From NCBI GenBank assembly GCA_910588745.1, contig CAJURK010000040.1:1-25008 (forward strand): a stretch of DNA of 25,008 nucleotides, in the 5' to 3' direction. Below, one piece after another: positions 14,633 to 23,275 of the stretch. This stretch comes from an uncultured Dorea sp. (GTDB lineage Bacteria > Bacillota > Clostridia > Lachnospirales > Lachnospiraceae). Made by a program: the position numbers and the translations under genes. Numbering within the stretch: the first letter of the stretch is position 1; each line of letters opens with the position of its first letter. Under the pieces are notes generated by a model, which was given only the letters and a program-made list of their open reading frames with translations, had not been told where the DNA came from and made no database searches.

Positions 14633-15496
14633 ATGTATCATATTGGAATGACGCAGTGGATCGTAGGAAATGAGCCGCTGGAGGTGAGTTGTGCGAGGCT
14701 TAGGCGCTGCGGCTATAATGGAATAGAATTTGCGGCGGAGCCTTATGACCTGGAGCCGGAAGAATGCCTTGCTCTCATGAAGCAGTATGGGCTGAACTGC
14801 AGGTCGCTGTGCGGGATTTTCGGAGAAGACAGGGATCTAACCTCGGGCGGAGAGGCAGGGGAGCGGGCGGTTCAGTATATAAAAGACAGCGTGGACTTTG
14901 CAAAAAAGGTAGGGGCTGGAATTATGATTGTAGTTCCGTCTCCGGTAGGAAGGACGGTGAAGCCGGAAGGGATTTCCATTGAGAAGTTAACGGAACAAGC
15001 GGTGAAACATGTAAGGCGGGCGGCGGACTATGCGGAAGAACAGGGCGTAAAGCTCGCGATTGAGGCAATTAACCGGTATGAAACCTACTTTGTTAATACC
15101 TTGTCAAAGGGAATGGAGTTTGTAAAAGCTGTGAATCATCCGGCAGTCGGTATTATGGCGGATTTGTTTCACATGAATATTGAGGAAGCAAGCATTCCGG
15201 ACAGCCTGCTTATGATTCGGGAGTATCTTCTCCATGTGCATATTGCGGATAATACCAGAGAGGCGGCAGGCATGGGGCATACCGATTTTAAGGAAGTACT
15301 CCGGGTGTTAAACCGGATCGGTTATGAGGGATCTCTTACGATGGAATTTATGTACCGGCTGGCAGATCCTTATAGCGCGGTGGAAGTAAGCACCCAGACG
15401 GGACGGATGGATCGATATGCGAAACAGGCAATTGATTTTATCCGGGCAGCAGAGGAAAGTATAAGAGATTTTGAAATTGAGGAGGTTTTGTCATGA
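14633..15496 (+). CDS. D-tagatose/D-allulose 3-epimerase-like TIM-barrel protein
   Basis: This 287-residue xylose-isomerase-like (beta/alpha)8 protein (AP_endonuc_2 family) resembles ketose 3-epimerases. The metal-ligand set is visible as Glu144 (AIEAINRYE), Asp177 (ADLFHMN), His203 (HVHIAD) and Glu238 (MEF). Glu150, His180 and Arg209 match the substrate contacts of D-tagatose 3-epimerase with a constant offset of 8 residues (E152, D185, H211, E246; E158, H188, R217). It would bind Mn2+/Mg2+ and epimerise C3 of a ketose or keto-sugar. The 3' end overlaps the dehydrogenase gene by 4 nt (ATGA). The exact substrate is not readable, and annotation as sugar phosphate isomerase/epimerase is equally defensible. 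Confidence 0.85.
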   Translation: MYHIGMTQWIVGNEPLEVSCARLRRCGYNGIEFAAEPYDLEPEECLALMKQYGLNCRSLCGIFGEDRDLTSGGEAGERAVQYIKDSVDFAKKVGAGIMIVVPSPVGRTVKPEGISIEKLTEQAVKHVRRAADYAEEQGVKLAIEAINRYETYFVNTLSKGMEFVKAVNHPAVGIMADLFHMNIEEASIPDSLLMIREYLLHVHIADNTREAAGMGHTDFKEVLRVLNRIGYEGSLTMEFMYRLADPYSAVEVSTQTGRMDRYAKQAIDFIRAAEESIRDFEIEEVLS

Positions 15497-16536
15497 TAAA
15501 CGCAGGGATTATAGGATGCGGAAAGATTGCGCAGGTACGGCATATTCCGGAATACGAGGCGAATGAACATGCCAGGCTGATTGGATTTTATGATGTAAAC
15601 AAAGAGCGGGCAAAAGAACTTGCAGAGAAGTGCGGCGGGAAAGCGTACGATTCTTACGAGGAGCTTTTGGCGGATCCGGCGATTGACGCGGTATCGGTGT
15701 GCGCGGCAAACAGCGTCCATGCGGAGATTACGATCAAGGCGCTGAAGGCCGGCAAGCATGTGCTTTGCGAGAAACCGATGGCGGTTACATTGGCCGAATG
15801 CGAGGCAATGGCAGAGACGGCGGCAGAGACTGGGAAAATTCTGATGATCGATCAGAATCAGAGGCTGGCAGCAGCGCATGTAGAGGCAAAACGGATGATT
15901 GACGAAGGCGTAATCGGAGAGGTTGTCACGTTCCGGACTACGTTCGGTCACGGCGGCCCGGAAACTTGGAGCATAGACCCGGGAAAGAATACTTGGTTTT
16001 TTGACAAGAAAATAGCGGCTATGGGAGCCATGGCGGATTTGGGAATCCATAAGACGGATTTGATCCAATTTCTGACTTCCCAGCAGGTGGTTGAGACGAC
16101 GGCAAGGCTTTTAACGCTGGATAAGAGGGATGGAGAAGGAACGTTGATTAGCGTTGATGATAATGCCTTTTGTATTTACCGGCTTTCCGGCGGAGCGGTG
16201 GGAACCATGACGGCTTCCTGGACCCATTACGGAGCGGAGGATAACTCTACGGTTTTGTATGGAACCAAAGGAATTATGAAGATTTACGACGATCCGGTAC
16301 ATACCATCGTAGTTACAGAAAAAGACGGAACCCGAAAAGAATATGATTCCGGCGCCATTCAGACAAATGATAACCAGACCAGTTCCGGTATTATTGACTT
16401 GTTTGTGGACTGTCTGATGGAGGGAAGAGAGCCGGAAATCTCAGGAGCGTCTGTCCTGCAGGCTATGCGCGCCGTATTTGCCAGCATTGAATCTTCCGAA
16501 AAAGGCTGCAGGGTTCTTGTGAACCAGAAAAAATAG
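15493..16536 (+). CDS. Gfo/Idh/MocA-family NAD(P)-dependent oxidoreductase
   Basis: This 347-residue protein has an N-terminal Rossmann fold (GIIGCGKIA, glycines 5, 8 and 10), the family-defining EKP motif (Glu93-Lys94-Pro95) and the catalytic segment MADLGIHKTDL (Asp182, His186). The substrate-side motif FGHGGPETW (151-159) precedes it. Members oxidise ring hydroxyls of sugars, cyclitols or glycosides, often at C3, or reduce the keto products. The ATG overlaps the stop of the upstream epimerase, so the two are translationally coupled and probably act in sequence. No signal peptide; cytosolic. Confidence 0.9.
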   Translation: MINAGIIGCGKIAQVRHIPEYEANEHARLIGFYDVNKERAKELAEKCGGKAYDSYEELLADPAIDAVSVCAANSVHAEITIKALKAGKHVLCEKPMAVTLAECEAMAETAAETGKILMIDQNQRLAAAHVEAKRMIDEGVIGEVVTFRTTFGHGGPETWSIDPGKNTWFFDKKIAAMGAMADLGIHKTDLIQFLTSQQVVETTARLLTLDKRDGEGTLISVDDNAFCIYRLSGGAVGTMTASWTHYGAEDNSTVLYGTKGIMKIYDDPVHTIVVTEKDGTRKEYDSGAIQTNDNQTSSGIIDLFVDCLMEGREPEISGASVLQAMRAVFASIESSEKGCRVLVNQKK

Positions 16537-16542
16537 AGAGGA

Positions 16543-17472
16543 ATGGATGAAGGTATGAAAATAGGATTTATTACTTCAATTCTTGATGATTATAATTATG
16601 AAGAGATGATCGACACGGCATCTGAACTTGGATTTTCCTGCGTGGAAGCAGCTTGTTGGCCGGTAGGAAACGCAGAGAGAAGGTATGCGGGAGTTTCCCA
16701 TATCGACGTAGGGCGCGTGATAGAGGAGGAAGCTTACCGGAAACATATTCTTGATTATGCGAGGGAAAAGCAAATTACAATTTCCGCCCTAGCCTACTAT
16801 CCTAATACCATGGACGGGAACCCGGAAAAGAGGAACGAGAATATACGGCACTTAAAAAAGGTAATAAAGGCCTCCGCCCTTCTGGGAGTTTCCATGACGA
16901 CGACATTTATTGGAAGAGATCAGAATAAGACGCTGGAAGAAAATCTAGAGCTGTTCGATGCAATATGGCCGGACATTATCCGGTACGCCGAAGAACATCA
17001 GGTGAAAATAGGGATTGAAAACTGCCCGATGCTGTTTGGGCCGGAACAGTGGCCCGGGGGACAGAACCTGATGACCACGCCGGTCATCTGGCGGGAGTTG
17101 TTTGAGCGGATTCCCAGCAAGAACTTCGGACTGAACTTTGACCCCAGCCACTTTGTATGGCAGGGTCTGGATTACATTCGTCCCATCTACGAATTCCAGG
17201 ATAAAATGTTTCATATCCATTTCAAAGATATGAAAGTCCGGAAGGAAAAACTTGCGGAATGCGGCATCATGGCATATCCCTTAGATTATATGACCCCAAA
17301 GATTCCCGGCCTTGGGGACGTAGACTGGGGCAAATTCATATCCGCGCTGACCGATATCGGCTACGACGGATACGCCTGCGTCGAAGTAGAAGACCGCGCG
17401 TTTGAAGGCAGCCGGGAAAAAGTAAGAAAGTCCTTAGAACTGTCCAAACGCTATTTAGAACAGTTCATCTAA
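16543..17472 (+). CDS. Xylose-isomerase-like TIM-barrel protein (sugar isomerase/epimerase/lyase)
   Basis: About 309 residues, in the same superfamily as the gene at 14633 but clearly diverged. Metal-ligand positions are Glu159 (GIENCP), Asp200 (NFDPSHFVWQG), His226 (MFHIHFKD) and Glu281 (CVEVED). The NFDPSHFVWQG segment and the long insert near KLAECGIMAYPLDY distinguish it from ketose 3-epimerases. Its substrate is unknown; inosose-type isomerase/dehydratase or keto-glycoside lyase activity fits the neighbouring dehydrogenase. The start is uncertain: ATG 16543 has GAGAGG only 1 nt away, while in-frame ATG 16555 (MKIGFITS) has it 13 nt away and matches usual family N-termini. Confidence 0.85.
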   Translation: MDEGMKIGFITSILDDYNYEEMIDTASELGFSCVEAACWPVGNAERRYAGVSHIDVGRVIEEEAYRKHILDYAREKQITISALAYYPNTMDGNPEKRNENIRHLKKVIKASALLGVSMTTTFIGRDQNKTLEENLELFDAIWPDIIRYAEEHQVKIGIENCPMLFGPEQWPGGQNLMTTPVIWRELFERIPSKNFGLNFDPSHFVWQGLDYIRPIYEFQDKMFHIHFKDMKVRKEKLAECGIMAYPLDYMTPKIPGLGDVDWGKFISALTDIGYDGYACVEVEDRAFEGSREKVRKSLELSKRYLEQFI

Positions 17473-17488
17473 CGGGTGTAAACTTCGC

Positions 17489-17530
17489 GGTTTCCCGTAC
17501 TAAGGCCCCAGAGCCTTAGTACGGGAAACC
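17489..17530. terminator. Perfect 18-bp hairpin closing the sugar cluster
   Basis: The arms GGTTTCCCGTACTAAGGC (17489-17506) and GCCTTAGTACGGGAAACC (17513-17530) are exact reverse complements with a 6-nt loop. A T7 run begins 10 nt later (17541) rather than immediately, so it is an imperfect intrinsic terminator but a very stable structure, probably working in both directions. Confidence 0.75.
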
Positions 17531-17591
17531 TCAAACTCTCTTTTTTTAAGATTTTATTGATTTTTCATGCAATGTCTAGTAGAATTATCCA

Positions 17592-17597
17592 TATAAT
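17592..17597 (+). promoter_or_regulatory. Candidate -10 box of plsX-acpP
   Basis: A consensus TATAAT lies 17 nt before the plsX start codon and just before its GGGAGGAAG ribosome site. I see no good -35 hexamer at the right distance, so this is tentative. A promoter is expected here because transcription from rpmF and from the sugar cluster is terminated upstream. Confidence 0.4.
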
Positions 17598-17613
17598 ACC
17601 GGGAGGAAGCGAA

Positions 17614-18636
17614 ATGTCAGAGATTACAGGAGTGGCGCTTGACGCCATGGGCGGGGATCACGCCCCGGCCGAGATGGTAAAAGGCGCCGTAGACGCGATA
17701 AACAAGAGCAAGCAGGTGAAAATATTCCTGGTTGGAAGAGAAGAAACCGTTCAGAGCGAGCTTGAGAAGTATACTTATGATAAGGACCGTATCCAGATAG
17801 TGAACGCCACAGAAGTAATTGAGACTGCAGAGCCGCCAGTGAACGCTGTCCGCCGCAAGAAGGATTCTTCTATAGTAGTGGGGATGAAGCTGGTAAAGAG
17901 CGGCGAGGCGGATGCATTTGTCTCAGCGGGGAACTCCGGGGCCATACTGGTAGGCGGACAGACTCTGATCGGACGGATCAAGGGAATTGAGAGACCGCCT
18001 CTCGCACCGCTGATTCCAACTGCAAAAGGAGTATCGCTGCTGCTTGACTGCGGCGCGAATGTGGACGCAAGGCCTTCGCATCTGGTTCAGTTTGCAAAGA
18101 TGGGTTCTATCTATATGGAACACGTAATAGGCGTAAAGAAACCGAAGGTCGCGATTGTCAACATAGGCGCTGAGGAAGAGAAGGGCAATGCCCTTGTAAA
18201 GGAGACGTTTCCTCTGCTGAAAAAACTGACGGATATTCATTTTACCGGAAGTATTGAGGCCAGAGATATTCCTTACGGTAAGGCGGATGTGATTGTGTCT
18301 GAAGCATTTGCCGGGAATGTGATCCTGAAGCTGTACGAGGGTCTGGGAGCCGTGTTGATTGGCAAGATTAAAGAAGGCATGATGTCTACTCTGCGCAGTA
18401 AGATTGGCGCGCTTCTTGTGAAGCCGGCCTTAAAAGAAACGCTGAAGCAGTTTGACGCAACCGAGTATGGCGGCGCGCCGCTTCTGGGACTTAGGGGACT
18501 GGTCGTAAAGACCCATGGAAGCGCCAAGGCGAAAGAGATTTCCAATTCAATTATTCAGTGTATTACATTCAAAGAACAGCAAATCAACGAAAAGATTATG
18601 ACATGTATTCAGACGGAATCAGGTTCCGGTGAATAA
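17614..18636 (+). CDS. plsX: Phosphate acyltransferase PlsX
   Basis: This 340-residue PlsX makes acyl-phosphate from acyl-ACP, the acyl donor for PlsY in phospholipid synthesis. Diagnostic segments are ALDAMGGDHAP near the N-terminus, SAGNSGAILVGG, LLLDCGANVDARP and EYGGAPLLGLRG. I start at ATG 17614, with GGGAGGAAG at 17601-17609. The frame extends upstream to 17557, but the added residues overlap the -10 box and are not part of the family. It is followed by acpP, its functional partner. Confidence 0.95.
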   Translation: MSEITGVALDAMGGDHAPAEMVKGAVDAINKSKQVKIFLVGREETVQSELEKYTYDKDRIQIVNATEVIETAEPPVNAVRRKKDSSIVVGMKLVKSGEADAFVSAGNSGAILVGGQTLIGRIKGIERPPLAPLIPTAKGVSLLLDCGANVDARPSHLVQFAKMGSIYMEHVIGVKKPKVAIVNIGAEEEKGNALVKETFPLLKKLTDIHFTGSIEARDIPYGKADVIVSEAFAGNVILKLYEGLGAVLIGKIKEGMMSTLRSKIGALLVKPALKETLKQFDATEYGGAPLLGLRGLVVKTHGSAKAKEISNSIIQCITFKEQQINEKIMTCIQTESGSGE

Positions 18637-18662
18637 ACGAATTTGAAAAAGGAGAAATGGAT

Positions 18663-18893
18663 ATGGAGTTTGAAAAATTGCGTGAGATTATTGCAGATGT
18701 GATGAGTATTGAGCCAGATGAGATTACGGAGGACGTATCGTTTGAAAATGATCTGGGAGCGGATTCATTGGATCTTTTTCAGATAGTAATGGGAATTGAG
18801 GATGCGTTTGATATTGAAATTGAAACAGAAGAGGCAGAGAAGATTGTTACCGTAGGAGACGCGGTAGAACAGATTAAAAACGCTGTAAATTAG
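18663..18893 (+). CDS. acpP: Acyl carrier protein
   Basis: This 76-residue acidic carrier protein has the phosphopantetheine-attachment motif GADSLDL with Ser35. It carries acyl chains for fatty-acid synthesis and donates them to PlsX, encoded just upstream. An in-frame ATG at 18657 would add two residues, but GGAG at 18651-18654 is 8 nt from ATG 18663 and only 2 nt from 18657, so the later start is preferred. It ends at a terminator. Confidence 0.95.
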   Translation: MEFEKLREIIADVMSIEPDEITEDVSFENDLGADSLDLFQIVMGIEDAFDIEIETEEAEKIVTVGDAVEQIKNAVN

Positions 18894-18903
18894 GGAATAT
18901 AGG

Positions 18904-18927
18904 AAAAAGCCCGATTGCGGGCTTTTT
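18904..18927 (+). terminator. Intrinsic terminator after acpP
   Basis: The stem AAAAAGCCCG (18904-18913) / CGGGCTTTTT (18918-18927) is a perfect 10 bp with a 4-nt loop, ending in a T run. It likely reduces or ends plsX-acpP transcription before rnc. Confidence 0.88.
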
Positions 18928-19000
18928 CTGTTGTGCAGCAGTTTGTATAAAGGTTAAAAAGCAAATATATAAGTATAGAAAAAGGATAGGGCGAACGATT

Positions 19001-19696
19001 ATGAGTCGGGATTTAAAACTACTGGAACAACAGATTGGCTATGAATTTACTGATTTTAGCCTTCTTCGCCGGGCAATGGCGCATAGTTCCTATATCAATG
19101 AAAAGCATCTGCCGAAATATGAATGTAACGAAAGGCTGGAGTTTTTGGGGGATGCGGTGCTGGAAATTGTTTCCAGTGAATTTCTGTTTTATGAGCATGA
19201 TAAGCTGCCGGAGGGAGAATTGACGAAGATTCGCGCAAGCATGGTGTGCGAGCCGTCTCTTGCATACTGCGCAAGGCAGATCGGACTGGGAGATTACCTG
19301 CTGCTTGGAAGAGGAGAAGAAGGTACGGGAGGACGAAAGAGGGAATCCATTACCTCGGACGCGCTTGAGGCGCTGATCGGGGCGATTTATATCGATGGTG
19401 GTTTTGCTAATGCAAAAGAGTTTATTCACAAATTTGTGCTGAATGATATGGAAAATAAAAAGCTCTTTTATGATAGCAAGACTATCTTACAGGAACTGGT
19501 ACAGGCGAATTTCACAGAGGCGGTTTCTTACCGTCTGCTGGCGGAGGAAGGACCTGACCATGATAAGACGTTTGTGAGCGCCGTCTATATCGGAGAAAAG
19601 GAATATGGACGGGGACGGGGAAGAACGAAGAAGTCGGCGGAGCAGGAGGCGGCTTATCAGACGATCCTCCTGCTGCGCGAGAATAATGTGAAGTAG
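19001..19696 (+). CDS. rnc: Ribonuclease III
   Basis: This 231-residue double-strand-specific endoribonuclease processes rRNA precursors and structured mRNAs. The signature NERLEFLGDAVL spans 43-54 with catalytic-site Glu47 and Asp51. A second acidic pair lies in TSDALEALIGAIYIDGG. The C-terminal double-stranded-RNA-binding domain (about 160-228) contains the basic RGRGRTKKSAEQEAA stretch. It sits 7 nt before smc, the usual Firmicutes order rnc-smc-ftsY. Promoter elements in the 107-nt gap after acpP are weak. Confidence 0.95.
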   Translation: MSRDLKLLEQQIGYEFTDFSLLRRAMAHSSYINEKHLPKYECNERLEFLGDAVLEIVSSEFLFYEHDKLPEGELTKIRASMVCEPSLAYCARQIGLGDYLLLGRGEEGTGGRKRESITSDALEALIGAIYIDGGFANAKEFIHKFVLNDMENKKLFYDSKTILQELVQANFTEAVSYRLLAEEGPDHDKTFVSAVYIGEKEYGRGRGRTKKSAEQEAAYQTILLLRENNVK

Positions 19697-19703
19697 GTGC
19701 TGT

Positions 19704-22700
19704 ATGTATTTAAAAAGCATAGAGGTGCAGGGGTTTAAGTCCTTTGCACACAAGATTGTATTTGATTTCCACAATGGGATTACAGGCATCGTAGGCCCGA
19801 ACGGAAGCGGCAAGAGTAATGTGGCGGATGCGGTTCGGTGGGTTTTAGGCGAGCAGCGGATCAAGCAGCTCAGAGGCGGAACGATGCAGGACGTTATCTT
19901 TTCAGGAACAGAGAACCGGAAACCGTTAAGCTATGCATATGTGGCGATTACCCTGGACAATTCCGACCATCAGCTTGCTATCGACTATGAGGAAGTTACC
20001 ATTGCAAGAAAGCTGTACCGTTCCGGGGAGAGCGAGTATTTGATTAACGGCAGCGCCTGCAGGCTAAAAGACGTAAACGAGCTGTTTTACGATACCGGAA
20101 TCGGTAAGGAGGGTTACTCTATTATCGGGCAGGGACAGATTGACCGGATATTAAGCGGAAAGCCGGAGGAGAGAAGGGAGCTTTTTGATGAAGCGGCGGG
20201 AATTGTCAAATTCAAGCGCCGGAAAAATATGTCTTTGAAAAAGCTGGAAGATGAGAGACAGAACCTCCTGCGCGTAAATGATATCCTCTCGGAGCTGGAG
20301 AAGCAGAGGGAGCCTTTGGAGCGTCAGGCAGAGACGGCAAAGGAGTATCTGAAGAAGAGGGAAGAGCTGAAAACTTACGATATTAATATGTTCCTTTTAG
20401 AAACGGCCAGGCTGAAAGAACAGATCCAGGATATTCAGGAGAAGCTTGCCGTGACAAAGGAAGAGCTTGAAAGAGCGTCCGCCGATTATGGCAATATGAA
20501 AGAGGAATACAATGCAGTGGAAGAGCAGCTTGACAGCATTGATGATTCGATTGAGCATTATAAGTCGAAGCTCAATGAAACCAATCTGTTAAAGCAGCAG
20601 CTTGAAAATGAAATTGCCTTACGGAAAGAGCAGATTAACAGCGCGCATACGGCGGACAGGCATTTTGCAAAGCGTTCGGACGCTATCCATGAGGAAATTA
20701 AGACCAGAGAAGAGAACCTTGCGCAGCTGCATGCGGAAACCGGCGAACTGAAAGGCCAGCTTGCGGCCAGGCAGAAAGAGGAAGCAGAGGCCAGGGAGCT
20801 GCTGATTGATACTCAGACCAGAATTGCAACCCTTGCCTCGGATATTGAAAAACATAAGAATGAGATTATAGAGCTGCTCAACAACCGGGCTTCGACCCGC
20901 GCCAAGATTCAGCGCTATGATACGATGATGGAGCAGATTCAGGCGCGGAAAGCGCAGATGCAGGAGCAGCTTGCAAAGTCCCAGGAGGAAGTCCGGAGGG
21001 AGGACGAGAACCGGGAAGGCTACGAACGGGAATTAAAGAAGATTTCGGATCAGATTATTTCGCTCACGGAAAAGAGCGGGGGATATGAGTCGAAAATCGC
21101 CGAACTGCAAAAGGAGATCGAGGAGTGTACCGAAGAGCTTAAGAAGAGTCAGACCTCGTATCACAGAGAGCAGTCGAGGCTGGAATCCCTGCGGAATATT
21201 ACCGAGCGTTACGACGGCTACGGAAACAGCATCCGCAGGGTTATGGAGCATAAGAATAAGGAGCCGGGGCTTTTAGGAGTCGTGGCGGATATTATCAAAG
21301 TAGATAAAGAATACGAGACGGCAATCGAGACAGCTCTTGGAGGAAGCATCCAGAATATTGTTACGGATACCGAAGATACGGCTAAGCGGATGATCGCGTT
21401 TCTGAAAAAGAATAAATACGGCCGGGCAACCTTCCTGCCCCTTACCAGCGCGGGCGGCAGACGGGGAATGAACCGTCCGGAGGCATTAAATGAGCCTGGG
21501 GTAATCGGTATGGCGGATTCGCTGGTACGGGTAGACGAGAAGTACCGGGGACTGGCGGAAAACCTGCTTGGCAGAACCATTGTAGTAGACCACATCGACC
21601 ATGGAATTGCGATCGCGAGAAAATATCATCAGTCGCTGCGGCTGGTAACGGTTGAAGGCGAGCTGTTGAACCCGGGCGGATCGATGACGGGAGGCGCGTT
21701 TAAAAATTCCAGCAATCTCCTTGGCAGGCGCCGGGAGATTGAGGATTTGGAAAAAATCGTCTTTCAGTGGAAACAGAGGATGGAGGCGGCTCAGGGAAAG
21801 GCGGACCGTTTAAGGAATGAGCGGGCCGGATATTACGGGATTATTGACGATATTCAGAAACAGCTTCAGGAAGCTTACGTTATCCAGAATACGGCTAAGA
21901 TGAATGTGGAACAGTCAAAGAAACGGATTGCAGCCGCCATGGAGACCGCCGGGAATGTAAGAAGAGAGACCGAAGAGCTGGACCGCCAGATTACGGATAT
22001 CAGCGACAACCAGGAATCCATTGCGCTGGAGCTTGATACTTCGGAGAGTTTGGAGCAGGAACTTACGGTAAACGTAACGCAAGGGCAGGCGTCTCTGGAG
22101 GAACTGCGCTCTTTAGAGGGAGAGCGTCAGAAGCTGTCGGAAGAGGCGCATCTTGCCTGCGCAGGGCTGGAGCAGCAGAATTTCTTTGCAAAAGAGAACG
22201 TGGCCCGTATTGAGGAAGAGCTTGTGAAATACCGGAATGAATTGGAGAATCTGGAATCCGGTAAGGATAACGTATCCCAGGAAATCCAGGAGAAGGAGGA
22301 GCAGATCCGGGAAATCCGGCAGACCATTGAAAATTCCAAAGAACTGTTTGAGGAAATTGAGGCCGAGATTCAAAATTGCGTCAAGGAGAGAGAGGAACTG
22401 AACCGGCAGCACAAATCGTTTCTGCAGAAGCGGGAAGATATGTCCAGACATATGTCGGATTTAGATAAAGAAATTTTTCGTCTGGAAAGCAGGCGGGAAA
22501 ACTATGAGGAAGCGGCGGATAAGCAGATTAACTATATGTGGGAAGAGTATGAACTGACCTATGGGCATGCCTTGGAGCTGCGCAATGAGAACCTGACGGA
22601 CTTAGCGGTCATGAAGAAACGGATTCAGGCGTTAAAGAGCGAGATCAAGGGGCTTGGTTCCGTCAATGTGAACGCCATTGAGGATTTTAAGAATTTGTCG

Positions 22701-23264
22701 GAACGGTATGAGTTCTTAAAGGGGCAGCATGACGATCTGGTAGAGGCGGAGGAAACGCTGATAAAGATTGTGGAAGAATTGGACGAAGCCATGCGTAAAC
22801 AGTTTGCGGAACAGTTTGCGCGGATCGGGGAAGAGTTTGACCATGTATTTAAGGAACTGTTCGGAGGCGGCAAGGGTACGCTTGAGCTGATGGAAGATGA
22901 GGATATCCTGGAAGCGGGGATTCGGATTATCGCGCAGCCGCCGGGGAAGAAACTGCAGAATATGATGCAGCTTTCCGGAGGAGAAAAGGCGCTGACGGCA
23001 ATTTCGCTTCTGTTTGCGATACAGAACTTAAAACCTTCGCCCTTCTGCCTGCTGGACGAGATTGAGGCGGCTCTGGATGATTCCAATGTGACCCGGTTTG
23101 CAAAGTATCTGCATAAGCTGACAAAGAATACCCAGTTTATCGTGATTACGCACAGAAGAGGTACGATGACGGCGGCGGACCGCCTGTATGGTATTACGAT
23201 GCAGGAAAAGGGCGTGTCGGCGCTGGTATCGGTGAGTCTTTTGGAGGATGAGCTGGATGAATAA
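19704..23264 (+). CDS. smc: Chromosome partition protein SMC
   Basis: This 1186-residue SMC ATPase acts with ScpA/ScpB in chromosome organisation and segregation. Domain order is the N-terminal ATPase lobe with Walker A GPNGSGKS (31-38), a first coiled coil to about 515, the hinge (about 520-665, starting GLLGVVADIIKVDKEY and ending near PGGSMTGGAF), a second coiled coil, and the C-terminal lobe with the ABC signature LSGGEKALT (from 1090) and Walker B CLLDEIEAALDD (Asp1118, Glu1119). Length is standard. Several antisense open frames within it are by-products of its codon usage. Confidence 0.97.
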   Translation: MYLKSIEVQGFKSFAHKIVFDFHNGITGIVGPNGSGKSNVADAVRWVLGEQRIKQLRGGTMQDVIFSGTENRKPLSYAYVAITLDNSDHQLAIDYEEVTIARKLYRSGESEYLINGSACRLKDVNELFYDTGIGKEGYSIIGQGQIDRILSGKPEERRELFDEAAGIVKFKRRKNMSLKKLEDERQNLLRVNDILSELEKQREPLERQAETAKEYLKKREELKTYDINMFLLETARLKEQIQDIQEKLAVTKEELERASADYGNMKEEYNAVEEQLDSIDDSIEHYKSKLNETNLLKQQLENEIALRKEQINSAHTADRHFAKRSDAIHEEIKTREENLAQLHAETGELKGQLAARQKEEAEARELLIDTQTRIATLASDIEKHKNEIIELLNNRASTRAKIQRYDTMMEQIQARKAQMQEQLAKSQEEVRREDENREGYERELKKISDQIISLTEKSGGYESKIAELQKEIEECTEELKKSQTSYHREQSRLESLRNITERYDGYGNSIRRVMEHKNKEPGLLGVVADIIKVDKEYETAIETALGGSIQNIVTDTEDTAKRMIAFLKKNKYGRATFLPLTSAGGRRGMNRPEALNEPGVIGMADSLVRVDEKYRGLAENLLGRTIVVDHIDHGIAIARKYHQSLRLVTVEGELLNPGGSMTGGAFKNSSNLLGRRREIEDLEKIVFQWKQRMEAAQGKADRLRNERAGYYGIIDDIQKQLQEAYVIQNTAKMNVEQSKKRIAAAMETAGNVRRETEELDRQITDISDNQESIALELDTSESLEQELTVNVTQGQASLEELRSLEGERQKLSEEAHLACAGLEQQNFFAKENVARIEEELVKYRNELENLESGKDNVSQEIQEKEEQIREIRQTIENSKELFEEIEAEIQNCVKEREELNRQHKSFLQKREDMSRHMSDLDKEIFRLESRRENYEEAADKQINYMWEEYELTYGHALELRNENLTDLAVMKKRIQALKSEIKGLGSVNVNAIEDFKNLSERYEFLKGQHDDLVEAEETLIKIVEELDEAMRKQFAEQFARIGEEFDHVFKELFGGGKGTLELMEDEDILEAGIRIIAQPPGKKLQNMMQLSGGEKALTAISLLFAIQNLKPSPFCLLDEIEAALDDSNVTRFAKYLHKLTKNTQFIVITHRRGTMTAADRLYGITMQEKGVSALVSVSLLEDELDE

Positions 23265-23275
23265 AGGAGGACGTT

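Noticed and set aside
17497..17522. FapR-type operator (TTAGTA...TACTAA-like) before plsX
   Set aside because: GTACTAAGGC and GCCTTAGTAC are parts of the long hairpin arms, with orientation and spacing unlike the compact FapR palindrome; it sits too far from the plsX start to assign.
22625..23086. 153-codon antisense frame within smc
   Set aside because: Serine/proline-rich composition typical of antisense of a charged coiled-coil/ATPase gene; the smc reading frame is intact and conserved.
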